Source of the DNA: Asterionellopsis glacialis
Lineage: Eukaryota > Bacillariophyta > Plagiogrammaphyceae > Rhaphoneidales > Asterionellopsidaceae
NCBI GenBank assembly: GCA_014885115.2
Contig: WKLE02003829.1
Coordinates: 1-40,014, forward strand
Length of the DNA stretch: 40,014 bases
Direction of reading: 5' to 3'
The translations under genes were made by a program, and so were the position numbers. Of this stretch, positions 1 through 10,687 are shown one piece after another (position 1 is the stretch's first letter; each line of letters opens with the position of its first letter). The notes under the pieces were generated by a model that was given only the letters and a program-made list of their open reading frames with translations, had not been told where the DNA came from and made no database searches.

Positions 1-2569
1 GGTGAATTGTCGGGTATTTTACTTAATCTCTAAAAATAGCTCATAATTTATTCACTCCAGTAAAATCTACTTCCTTTTCAAACATTTTCAATACTACTTT
101 TCAATTTGTTGCAGCATAGTGCAGTATGGCTTTACTAGTAGCAGTTTCTATCAGATGCTGTTTGCTGCCTTGTAGTATTGCTCCCTACACTGTGAATATG
201 TAGTAGATGATGGTTATTGCATGCAATATGCAATAGAGTAGTAGCAGTAGTAGAACTGTTTTGGGTGTGAAAGCTAATCCAGTAAAATAGCTAAACTGCT
301 GATCACTCAATAGAGAGAATCTTTTGGTAGAGGTATTGGTTGTCTTCAGTATGCAGCACTACTGTCACCACAAGAACAAAAATAATTAGTACTATATAGT
401 ACTAGAAGTAAAGGAATCATCCATGCATTTTCTCCTAGATTCTTGGATGAGCAACATCCTGACAGAATATTCCTAGCATATTAAAATATTGCTGACATCA
501 TCATCTGGCACCTTTTGATATTATTTGTGAGTTCAAATCTTCTCCTTTGTAATTGGACATTCATTTTTTTGTCCTGAATGTATCTGCCACAAAATGCACT
601 GCTGCTAGTATTCTGAACTCAAGCAAGGCATCAATAGTAGTAGATTGGTTGCAGTTCATTGTGTAAGGTTGTATATCTCCTCTCTCCAAAAAATACCTCA
701 GCATGAACAATAACTTCATGAACAGATCCCTACTACCCATTACAAAAATCTTCTAGACAGAAACAATCAGAAGATATTGGCCAAAGATTTTCTTCTAGTT
801 CTTTGTCTTCGCCACAAGGAGATCACAGAAAAATTATGTGCTCCCTGACACAACTAAAGCATCCATTCATTATGAAATTAAGTCTGCTTTCTTATTCCAT
901 AATATCTTTCATTAGCTTGGTGTTACTGGTAGAATTCTCTTTTCTTACTCAGTCAGCAACCACCTTAAATCATTACGTGAAATTATTTCTATCCATATAA
1001 TGTTGTGATCTTTGAACAAGTAGCACATCTCAATAATTCTCATGTTTTTACTATCAAAATAACATGACCAGAAGCCCCCTTTGTTTTGAAAGCTATCTAT
1101 CATACATTGCTTCAAGCAAATTGCATAACAAATCCACCAAGGGAGATTGTGTGTGTCAGGGAAACTGTAAGACATAGAGTCTCTCCCATTAATGTATTTG
1201 TTCTTATTTTCTTTCATCATAAAAAAGAAAAACAGCCTAGATCAATGTCTACAACTCTCTACCTAGCAACAGGAAGATGTAGAGTGCCCTTTGTGCTATC
1301 TATTTAAGTTGAGTAGAAGATTAGATTTGCTTGCCAAGAAAAAAGGGGCTCAGCAACTACATAGTAGCATCAAGCCAATCACCTAACAGTCTGGCAGCAG
1401 TAGTGCTGGAAGTACTGGAATATACAATTTTATGGTATGTGTTAGAGTACAACAAACATAAATCAACTTTAATAAGCTTGATTGCTTTGTTAAACAATGC
1501 AACAGAGGTAATAAGATCATGATGAGCCATTAATCTGCCAGCATCAAAGGTTAAATATTTTGTCATAATGTGTGTATGAGTAGTCAACAAGTAATCCTTG
1601 CCCTACCACATAATGCAAGTACTGATAAATGGATTAATATTAGGCAGGTTGGTGGGAGAACAATAAATAGGCTTTTATCTGGTTTTCAAAAACAGAAGAG
1701 ATTGTTGGTCCTGGTGCTCCTACTAGGAGAATATGCAAAACTTTAGCTTTGAAATTATGCTTACAAGTAAGTTGTCCAGCACAATCACCTTCTCTAACCC
1801 TTTGAAATAGGCAATATATATTGTACTACAGAGATGATCAGATGATATATGGTCAGTTTGAGTAAGGTAGGTTGTAGTCTGATTTTAGTACACCCAGTAG
1901 TCTTAGATCCAGGTATGATATTTTGGAGTCCCCTATTATGTGTGCATATTTATTCAGTAGCTACTCTACAACAGGGCTTGGCAGATGCATTATACCACAG
2001 AATACACAGTGATGATTTTTCAAATGTCCACCTTATTCACAATTATGGTATCTCTCTTCAAGTTGTTTTTAAAGTTTTCTAGAGGAGGAATTAGGAGAGG
2101 ATACCACATCATGTCTAAACCCCACCCCCCACATTCCAGCACTTGGATTGGAAATGGCCATGCCCAGCCCAGCTGACAGGCTGTACAAGACTAGGCTGAC
2201 ATCTGATTATCAGTATTACTATGATCCTCCAATTCTTGTATGCAGCAAAATTTTAAGCAGGATTTATTGAAGACAACTATTATCAAAAGAGTATCAAGTC
2301 TTTTGTGAATACTTATACTTCATGCACTGTATTATCACATACAATGGCTAATACTGTAAAAGAAAGAACAACAAACAATACTAAGATCATATCATAGATG
2401 TAATCATAATACAGAAAAATTACTAATATTTTATGCAACTTTAAAAGTATGAAATCTTTTGTCTGTTATTTTATTTTAAAAAGATTTTGATATGCTTTCT
2501 TTACATCTGTTGTTGCTTGTTTTTAAATGCTATGATATGTCCCAGGATTGGATGCACCACTTTGTGACA

Positions 2570-2611
2570 TTTGGGTATAAAAGCCCTGTAGAACAGGTTT
2601 TAATACCCAAA
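2570..2611. repeat. Foldback hairpin
   Basis: An outer arm at 2570-2582 (TTTGGGTATAAAA) pairs with 2598-2611 (TTTTAATACCCAAA) with one bulged base. An inner CCTGT at 2585-2589 pairs with ACAGG at 2593-2597 around an AGA loop. It could be the core of a small foldback element or a chance palindrome in AT-rich DNA. No target-site duplication was identified. Confidence 0.5.
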
Positions 2612-2949
2612 AATCAACACACTCTAAAAATTTTATATAGGGTATGTGCAAGGTCATTTTAACCAGAATTCAATAATTCATATTGGAATTTTTTTCCAAC
2701 ATGATTGAAAATTGGTTTGGTGACCTGCTTAAGGCTTGTTAGTAGGATAACAAACAACTTGATTTTTTTGTACATCATCATATCATATCACGTGTGTTTT
2801 GGGTGCTTGGTACTGGCATATTTATACAATTTATGAAAAATCCTTTTTAGAAAGAAAAAATGAATATTTCATATCATTCTCTGAGTGTAGAAAAATTCTG
2901 GTGCAAGTTTACTCCTACAGAAGTTTGGGAGTTGTTGGGCCAGAGTTTT

Positions 2950-3120
2950 GGAAAAAAGCTAGTATAAACAAATAAACTCTAAACCATTATTAAACTACCT
3001 AACGCTACTAAAATAATCAGTTTACAACCAGCATGCACCAATGTTACCCACATAGGCATGACTTGGATGTCACCAGGCCAATTATTTTAGTGGAAAAAAG
3101 CTAGTATTTTTACTAGCTTT
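2950..3120. repeat. Nested direct and inverted repeats
   Basis: The 16-mer GGAAAAAAGCTAGTAT occurs at 2950-2965 and again at 3092-3107. The second copy continues into a perfect hairpin at 3097-3120, with AAAGCTAGTA and TACTAGCTTT arms and a TTTT loop. Between the copies, ACTAAAATAAT (3007-3017) is the inverted repeat of ATTATTTTAGT (3081-3091). This suggests a small decayed foldback or MITE-like element. Family and insertion boundaries are unknown. Confidence 0.45.
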
Positions 3121-4380
3121 GATTATCTTGGCTAAAAAAGTCACACCCTGGTACTTTGGTGGCCCACCTAAAGTTAGAAATTTCACACAAGAATTTCTAA
3201 TGCAAAACAAAGCAGAACTCTTGACCAGCACTAAACTGCCACTTTTATACTCCAACAATGAATGCTATAAATAATTGGGATAAAGGGCTATAAAAATTTG
3301 ATCTTCTCTTTTAGTAGAAGGTTGCCATAATATAGTATCAAATGCCTTTCATGACATCTCAGCAGAAGAACATAAAGTCTATCAGATCTGTTGCAGCCCA
3401 GTAATAATAATAATACTGCGGTGTACTAGTATGCAGGTACATTGTCTTTGCTACTCCATTGCAGGCTCTCACATCATTTCTACTTGTTCTTGACAAAAAT
3501 ACTTAAGGAACAGGCTGTGCCAACTACTTTTTCATGCAAAAAAATGTAAACTTACAAACTATTTAGTAGTGGTACTAAATGGGGGTAAATTCCATCCCTA
3601 GGCTTACAGGAATACCAAATGTTGGCATGCCAATTTATCCCAAGGATTTTGAGGCCTGGGATCTTCAAATGCTAACTTTTGATTCACCAATAAAATTCAG
3701 TCATTGGAATCAAATATACAGCATGCATACTTTCCTACTACATCTTCAGGATTAGTCCTACTCATAGAATGTGCCATAAAGTATGTGATCTATCTGATAA
3801 AAAACTGTGAAAATCAAGAATACTACTTACTACTGTACTAAATGTCAGCAAACAATCAGGAGTATTCCAACTATACTTGTATACAGTAGTAGTACACAGG
3901 ATGTATTGAGGAGAGACACAAAACAGGGCAACAACAACAAAACAACATTGTTGACCAGAAAATGAAGTACCACCTCCACCACTAAAACAACAAAAGACCT
4001 TTTTCTTTCTATTGCTTTAAGGCCAATGAGACATTGTTTAAATAGCATTGAGTTGATTATTGTAGTAGTCATTGTGGTTAGCTAGGTAACAGAAGGTAAC
4101 TCAAGGAAACAAACAATCAAGGCACAACTGACAAGCTAGGTCAATCAACTGGTGGTGATTGTCACCTGTCTGCTGCCTATTACCATCATGGTTAGCAAGG
4201 AGAAATCTAGAATTGTAAATATCAAGAACAATAATATAGTATGTAATAAGCCACACACTACATTGAACATTTCAGCTCCATTTTTCTCTCCTGTAGTTGT
4301 GAGGATAGGTAGATAGACTGTATAAGCAGCACATAGCTGATTATTATCTCTACGTATAGCTAGGAGAAATCCATGACTAA

Positions 4381-5294
4381 GGCCTCGTGACGACACAGCA
4401 ATATCCAGACTTTCTTCGGAACCTGGAAATTTGTGCAATTTCGAAAAACGAAAAAGTTGTTTGGACCAGCTTTGGTAAAATGCCTGGGAGTGCGAACTCC
4501 CCGAAAAAAAATCACAAATTCCCCCGCAAGTTTGGAAAACCAGTAGGATCTAAGGTCCTACATACGCCGAGGTACAAAAATAAAAAGGGTACTGTATACG
4601 AGTTACAATAATTTGAATTATTTTTATAAAATATGTACGACGCCTACTTATCAATAATTATGCCTCATGCTTCATTTCTCTATCTCTAGAATATCTGCTT
4701 AGCGAGGCATGCATGACTCATTCTCAGAACTTTTCCCGACAGGCCTGCTGCTAATTAACACATAATTCCCCGTGTTAATTAGTGACGACAACAATACTTC
4801 GCTTTTTTGAAAAGAAGGCTCCAGTAGTACAGTAGGATTATTTGTCGTTTTCTATGATTTCACGAAAATATAATAAAGTTTCATCAATAATAAATAGAGT
4901 ACGTATATTTTTTATTACTGAACACCGTTACCTGGTACCTTGGTAGCTACTGTACCTGGTACTGTACAGGTTAAAATCTGAACAAGTACCCCTTGTTATA
5001 AATCTGGGACGTTATCATACCCCTGGTTCACCTATAGGACTAAAGTAGCCGTGCTTTCTCTCTAGCTACTGTAATCCCACACTACCGCACCATGTAAATA
5101 TTATGGTAGATAGAGAGTTCTCCGTACTTAAAACCATCTCTTCAGTCTAGCTTCATCGCTTCCCTGTCCATTGTCTCATTGGCAACCCGTATGGTTCTCT
5201 TTCCATCTCCTCCAAATTTCATTCACGAAGTCATTATCCTAGAACAGCTGCACGCCCAGATTCATTTCGGTCCTGAGAAATTAATGATACGCAA
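4381..5294. other. 5' intergenic region of the 5295 gene
   Basis: Sequence with ordinary CpG content between the CpG-starved domain and the first gene. It contains one block of the ACCTGGTAC repeat family at about 4925-4975. No RNA gene or convincing exon was recognised. It presumably holds the promoter and 5' UTR of the 5295 gene. Confidence 0.6.
4925..4975. repeat. ACCTGGTAC-family palindromic repeat block
   Basis: Contains TTACCTGGTACC, TACCTGGTACTG and GTACAGGT words in close succession, about 320 bp upstream of the first CDS. The same vocabulary recurs in other 5' intergenic spaces of this window (8665-8800, 11060-11080, 15185-15355, 28800-28860, 29210-29431, 33455-33487). Confidence 0.7.
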
Positions 5295-6359
5295 ATGAAC
5301 GCTTCAAAAAAAGAAAAAGTCTGTCCTGATGTTGTCGACAACAGCGAGAAATTGGATATGCATGAGGCATATAATGAAGAAGTAACGATCGAGTCGCTTG
5401 CACCTATGATTCCATCTGCAAATGCAAGTGGAAATGCAAATGCGAATTTTCAAGATAGTTGGGGTATAGAGGCCTTTTCGGACTTGCCATCTGCTCCTCA
5501 ATTCCGTTCACAGACAAAACAAACACAAAGGCGACACTCTGATACTCTTCCTACACTCACTGAGCCCGAACAGGCGCCAGCTAAGTCCACTAAAAAGCAA
5601 GGAAAGCTTCCGTTATTTGGACGTCGCCGTGTAAACAGACGAAGATCTGATGGTGATTTTGGTATAGATTCGTCCACTCACTCCCAGCGGTCGACCAGTA
5701 GTGAGTACCAAGGACCGCAACCGCTTGGACCTAATGGTCTACCACTGAAGGGTTGCCTTTCCTCCCATAGCAGACGCCTTTCATTAGATGATGATTCTAT
5801 AAGCGGGAGCGAACATTCATCTAGGTCGAAAACCAAATTAGAAAGGCGAGTCTCGTTCACCAAAATTGATGTTCGTGAGTACGAACGTACAGTTGGAGAC
5901 CATCCTTGTGTTGAAGCTGGCCCACCGTTGTCACTGGGTTGGAAGTATTCAGAATACCCGGGCAATTGTATAGAGGTATTTGAAAAAGAGAAACTTACGA
6001 AAACGAGAGAAATTGCCGTAGCTCCTTCCCCGGAGGTCCGCGCACAACTCTTGAGGGGAGTAGTGCCCGATCACGAGATACAAAGGGCTCTTGCTGACGT
6101 GGAACAAACAAGAAGGAATCGTAACGAAACAAGAGCAACTCAAGACCTACAAAAAATTGAGGAAATTTCCGAGGCAGCTAAACGGAAGTTCAGACGCTTT
6201 CTCAAGGGGAAAAGCAAAGAAGCGGAAGAACAAGAACTTTGGGAAGCGGCACACAAGCTTGCACTTGAAAAGGCAAAGAAGGAAATATCATTTGAGGATA
6301 CAACTCCTCCTTCCATGGTGAACATATCGTCGTCCACCACAGTGGACCCGAAGTTCTAG
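5295..6359 (+). CDS. Stramenopile conserved protein with REYERTxGD motif
   Basis: A single-exon 354-residue soluble protein. The first half is hydrophilic and rich in Ser, Arg and Lys, with several basic RRxS-type sites that could be kinase targets. Near residue 190 lies the block VREYERTVGDHPCVEAGPP followed by LSLGW. Before it come a GCLSSHSRRLSLDD stretch and a RRVSFTKIDV strand. From general knowledge, this REYERT-GD-P...GPPxxLGW block recurs in many diatom and other stramenopile proteins of unknown function. The C-terminal third (about 270-345) is charged and helical, with a basic KRKFRRFLKGKSKE segment. There is no signal peptide and no membrane segment. The start is the first ATG of the frame, after upstream stops. 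It is convergent with the NAPRT gene, whose stop lies about 250 bp away. No biochemical function can be assigned. Confidence 0.85.
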   Translation: MNASKKEKVCPDVVDNSEKLDMHEAYNEEVTIESLAPMIPSANASGNANANFQDSWGIEAFSDLPSAPQFRSQTKQTQRRHSDTLPTLTEPEQAPAKSTKKQGKLPLFGRRRVNRRRSDGDFGIDSSTHSQRSTSSEYQGPQPLGPNGLPLKGCLSSHSRRLSLDDDSISGSEHSSRSKTKLERRVSFTKIDVREYERTVGDHPCVEAGPPLSLGWKYSEYPGNCIEVFEKEKLTKTREIAVAPSPEVRAQLLRGVVPDHEIQRALADVEQTRRNRNETRATQDLQKIEEISEAAKRKFRRFLKGKSKEAEEQELWEAAHKLALEKAKKEISFEDTTPPSMVNISSSTTVDPKF

Positions 6360-6607
6360 CAAAAAGAGTCCCAACAGAGTAGTATTGGACTTCGCAATTT
6401 TAATGCATGAGAAATTGTATTCATTTTTATCTTTTGAAAAAAAATCTATGAAATATGTAAGACGGGTTTAACGTAGTCCTAAACATTGGTAGTGCTAAAA
6501 TAAAGTTGATTCTGGAGCTCATTCTTCCTTTTTTAGGACTCTAGTAGTTTATTCGAAGACCAACTGCAATCTATGGAAACGAAAAGTGCGACGAGTACGA
6601 CATTTTG

Positions 6608-8407
6608 CTAGGCAAGCTCAGCCACTGGTGTTTCTAGTTGCCACAAGTCATGCAAGAAGGTAAAGAGATTTTGGGATACCGAAACCTTGTATGGAGTGGG
6701 GTTGCTATTCCTTAAAACATCCGGACGTACATGAGCTATCTGATCTTTCACATAAGTCTTTGTGGAATCGATTCCCGGAGGCTCATTTACAACACCCAAA
6801 GCCATATCATATACTACCTCATGGACAGGAACAACCTTTGTAGGAGTAACTGCGGCCCTCTTCCGTTCCACAAAAGGGTGTCGACACAATATTCGCCCCC
6901 CTGGCAGAGGTGGGTCCTCGTCATGACGTAACATCACATCCAGTAGAGGCAAACCTGCTTTCCCGTAAAGTCGATAAGTTTTCTTCCGCCCTGGAATTAG
7001 TACCTTTGCAATATCTTGACTCAACTTTATCCTCGGTTCACCTTTAATTTCTACCAACTTATAGACACAACCCAAAGCTGGTTGGGCTTGGCATGTTACC
7101 ACTAGACACAGAAAAAGAGGAGACTTCAGTTAGACGGACTTCCGATGAATTCAAACTACGGTAATAAAACCACGGTATGCTTGAACATGCCGAAACTTAC
7201 AATTGGTGCCAATACCAAATAAAGTGATTGCATGACCCTCCTTATTGAGTGCATGAAGAATATCTTCATTAATATCATTGCTCGCAACAATGTCCAAATC
7301 TCGGAAAAAGGGGCGGTCATACTTTTCTGCTAAAAGCTCATACATGCGAGCACACTCTAGGGATAGATAGGCCAAGTCACCGCTATCTAGTCGGACACCT
7401 CTCGGAATATAACCCAAATCATCCAAAACCATGGCTAAAATACAAAAGTTCAAATTTCCACTCTGTAGTGTTTCATACGTATCGATGAGGCAAAGGAATG
7501 AAGCCGGGAATGCAGCAGCGTAGGCTATGAATGCGGCCAACTCGCCATCGTTTGTGGTGAGAAATTTGTCTTGAAGAACATTATTCCGGTAATGTAACAC
7601 ACGGTCTAGGAGTATAACTTCCTCTCCACTCTTGCAATCTTTTACCGTCAAATGCTTTACCTCGTCCAGAGAAACATATGATTGGACAAAAGCGTGTGCA
7701 TGGGTTCCTACAACTGGAAAATTCAACAATTTGCCTGCTTGTACATTCGATGTTGCATCGAAGCCACCCACAAAAGAGTATTTCGAGGCAGAAAATCCTC
7801 CATCCGGTCCTTGTGCCCTGCGTAGTCCAAATTCAGCACATTTTGGAACCTGTGAGCATTGTTTAAGGTGCTTCGTATCGGGATCTTCAGCAGCTGCGTT
7901 CTTGCCGCGAGCTGCAAGAACCATGCGAACTGAGTTAGTAGCAATCAAACTAGGATAGTTGATTAGGGTTAGCAACGTTGTCTCCAATAATTGGCCAATT
8001 CCCAGGGGAGCTGAAACGGTAATAAGAGGAACACGTGGGAACGCAATAGTTCCCTCTTTCATAGAATATAACTGCACTTCACTGCAATCCAGTTTTGCTA
8101 GGTATTCAAAAAATCCTGGGTCACAAGTGCTCAAGGCTGGAATTGTTTTCAAATATTCAATTTCTTCATCTGAAAAATGGAAGTTGGAAACATGTTTCAA
8201 TACTTCATCAAGACCACAATAGATTGTGTATTCACCTCCAAATGGATTTTTTCGAAAGAATAACTCAAAGACCGCTGAATCGTTATGACGATTGTTTTTC
8301 CAGTGGGCGTACGTCATTGTGATCTGGTACAGATCGGTCAAGAGTGGCGTTACGAGCGAGTTCGTCGGAAGCGGCATTTGATCATCAAAGCTGCGGGTAG
8401 CTTCCAT
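6608..8407 (-). CDS. NAPRT: Nicotinate phosphoribosyltransferase (two exons)
   Basis: Catalyses nicotinate + PRPP (+ ATP) to nicotinate mononucleotide, the entry step of the Preiss-Handler NAD salvage pathway in the cytosol. Exon 1 is 8407-7201 and exon 2 is 7101-6608. The intron at 7200-7102 (99 bp, GTAAGT...CTAG, phase 1) restores GIGTN-LVTCQAQPALG exactly as in animal NAPRT. The spliced protein is 566 residues, close to the 538 of human NAPRT. Family landmarks are visible: an N-terminal LLTDLYQITM, the block EFGLRRAQGPDGG followed by SASKYS and GGFDATSNV, then GTHAHAF (the phosphohistidine region), VRLDSGDLAYLS and the IVASNDINED loop. The start is ATG at 8407; upstream lies a roughly 730-bp space shared with a divergent gene. 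A frame continuing past 7201 would end within the intron, so splicing is needed. Confidence 0.95.
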
Positions 8408-9140
8408 TGTGATTAGTGAGAAAGTTCAAAGTTGCCGCACGCAGCGAGACACTATTCTTCGTTGTTTTTATGATATTTCTGACGACTCTCGATTTTACAG
8501 TGTATTATAAAAGTTTCTTGAGATGATATTATTGATTCGAGACACGCGTTGGATTTTCTGTCAGCCATCAAAAAATCTTTTTCAGCACTTTCCGTCAGCC
8601 GGCCTGAAGACTGAAGACAAAAGTTCCGGAGGACAGGGAGGGGAGAGAAGCGGAACGAACCTCTATCGAACGTACCTGTACAGGTACAAGGTACCTGGTA
8701 AGGGAGTGCTACCAGCTATGTACCTGTAACTGGTACCTGTACAGGTACCTGGTAACAGACAAATAGCCGGTAACTGTACTACCGGTACCAGGTACTGTAG
8801 ATTAGTTGTTTTTTAAGTACCGGTAGAATATAATATAAGTAAATCTCAGGTTTGTACAAGGTACAGTTGTCCTCTCTACAGGTGCATTTACAGCTCTTTT
8901 TGACGTAACATAATACTACCCTATTGATAATTAGGAGTCGAAGAGCGAATCGGCGATAGAATTTACCAAAATATTATAAATAATATCTGTGCAAATAAAA
9001 ATTTGGTTCATGGGCCATCGTACAGTAATTAAGAGAAGAGCGAAATTGGCGAACTCGATGACCGATATGAATATGACAAATTGACTCCGTTTTTTAAAAC
9101 TATTTTTCAAGTGTTTTTTGCACATAAGAGGCTTTTCACC
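8408..9140. promoter_or_regulatory. Shared divergent 5' region with palindromic repeats
   Basis: The space between the starts of NAPRT (-) and the membrane protein (+). It carries the densest short block of the GGTACC repeat family at 8665-8800 and a TGACGTAA word at 8901-8908, about 240 bp before the downstream ATG. No coding evidence was seen. It probably contains both promoters; TATA or initiator elements could not be assigned. Confidence 0.55.
8665..8800. repeat. ACCTGGTAC-family palindromic repeat cluster
   Basis: Multiple ACCTG, GGTACC and GTACAGGTAC words are packed here. They include a perfect 18-bp palindrome, GGTACCTGTACAGGTACC, at 8732-8749. The block lies in the divergent space between NAPRT and the membrane-protein gene. 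It could act as a hairpin or as a dyad-symmetric binding site; no terminal structure of a transposon was recognised. Confidence 0.75.
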
Positions 9141-10687
9141 ATGGGTGTACTAGATGACGGTACCGCGGCGGCATCAGAAGAAGGAAACAATTACGAGTGG
9201 GACGAGGGCAACGGTATTGAAAGCGGTTATGAATGTCGACCGTATAGATCACAGCTTTTGCGACAAGCAGTATTTAGTGCCAACGAAGAGGGTGGGAAAT
9301 CGCAGGACCGTATTCTTAGAAGGCTCCAACAGTTAGGTGTGCGAACGTATGTAATCCCTTATACCAATATCATTGATGACACAGAGGAGCTAATGCTTAA
9401 TATCCTTCGTGTGGTTTCACGGGAGTCGAGAGAAAAGAATATTCGACAAGAGCCATGGGAACAAGCCTGCTTGCTATACAGAGATCGACAAGGACGACTG
9501 TACAATTTAAGCCTCAAAAGCCGCGCAGCCGGGGTTGCTGCGAATTGGTCGTGTGTGGTGGAAAATTTTTCTGGTTTACAAGCATTAGTAGCTATATCAA
9601 TTCTTTTTAGATCATTACCATGCGCGAGTGCAGGTAAGTAATCCAATGTTGTTGAGGAGAGATACGTTTGTAAATAATATCCTTTAGCTCATTTGTTCGA
9701 AATTCTCTCTATTGCAGAGGAGTCCGATAATTTGGAACCTTTGTTTTTAGCTGCTTTTCTTGGTCTTGTTCTGCAAGATGAGCTCAGCTTGCCATGGATT
9801 AATGTTGCCATATTTGTTAGGGGAATGCCATCTATTGCAGCTCATTCGTTAACGTCGAAAATTGGGTCCGATTGGTCACGAAAGATAGTTGTATTCTGCT
9901 TAATATTGGCAGCAGCAGCTTCAGGCAATGTTCAACGGATTATGACACTTATCGGAATAATATTAGCTTGCTGCATTATGCTTGTCAACCTCGGGTCTCG
10001 AGCGTGGTTCTTCTTAAAATGGAGACCACTGCGTACGGGTAATAACTTCGGTCAACCAATGGGTTTCATATGTGCGATGCTTACGGGACTGTTTGTACCT
10101 TACATGGGTTTTAAAGAGGTTGAAGCAGGGGGTAAAGCTGCCATGGAAAAAGTGATTTTAAGTGCTTTCGTTGTCTACATGTGTTTCTTATTGTCAGATT
10201 TCGGCGAAATACAGAAATTCATCGTTGTTGGCCGTCAGGTTAGTTTCATTCATACATCTTTACATTTATGCTGAAAGGTGGTAAAAAGTGCATACTCTCA
10301 ACAAGGCCTTTTCATTTTTACTATACACAGGATTGCGACCAAGAAGTTATAAACGTTTGTTTTGGTTTCTGGTGGATGATTACACTATTGAGTAGTCTTC
10401 TTTTGGTGAAGGAAGTTCCTCCTTACGAACAATTCCCAGAAGAAGACGAGGAGCCCGTGCTAGAAGAAGACCAAACTTCACCTGTCGGCTACAGAGTGCC
10501 AGATTTACCAACTTTTCCAATAGATCCAGGTCTTGGTCAAAAGGGGATCACCATATTTTCTCTCAGACATGAACTTGCACTTGGTATTGTGATGGCCTTT
10601 GGGCTTGGTATCCTGATGATTTTTATGGCGTTCTCCGAAAAAGACAATGAGTATCATGATGTCACATTTAAAGACTTTTCATACTAA
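9141..10687 (+). CDS. Unrecognised multi-pass membrane protein (three exons)
   Basis: Exons 9141-9633, 9718-10238 and 10331-10687 are joined by GTAAGT/GTTAGT donors and GCAG/ACAG acceptors (introns of 84 and 92 bp, phases 1 and 0). They give a 456-residue protein. The first 145 residues are acidic then basic and soluble, including GVRTYVIPYTNIIDDTEEL. The remainder contains about six or seven hydrophobic stretches (around 165-205, 220-270, 282-300, 315-335, 345-365 and 430-450). An acidic loop (EDEEPVLEEDQ) comes before the last helix, and the tail is short and hydrophilic. There is no N-terminal signal peptide. The start is ATG at 9141 because the longer open frame begins with TTG. I do not recognise the family. 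A transporter or organelle membrane protein is possible but unsupported. Confidence 0.8.

Larger units (their letters stand above)
1..4380. other. CpG-starved, gene-poor AT-rich domain
   Basis: No credible coding region is visible: open frames on either strand are under 100 codons, lack recognisable motifs and show no exon-like joins. By eye I count only seven CpG dinucleotides in 4.38 kb (near 11, 810, 976, 2791, 3003, 3419 and 4353). TpG and CpA words look abundant. At 4386 CpG returns abruptly, with eleven in the next 240 bp. Short foldbacks occur at 2570-2611 and 3097-3120. This most likely represents old, methylated and decayed repeat DNA, but I cannot assign it to a transposon family. 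The composition is seen directly; the methylation explanation is inference. Confidence 0.8.

Noticed and set aside
803..2176. Several 60-90 codon open frames on both strands
   Set aside because: They have no motifs, no splice partners and low-complexity composition, and lie within CpG-starved DNA. They fit chance.
8665..8800. CRISPR array or transposon terminal repeats
   Set aside because: The words are not evenly spaced, there are no unique spacers of constant length, and no transposase or target duplication is seen.
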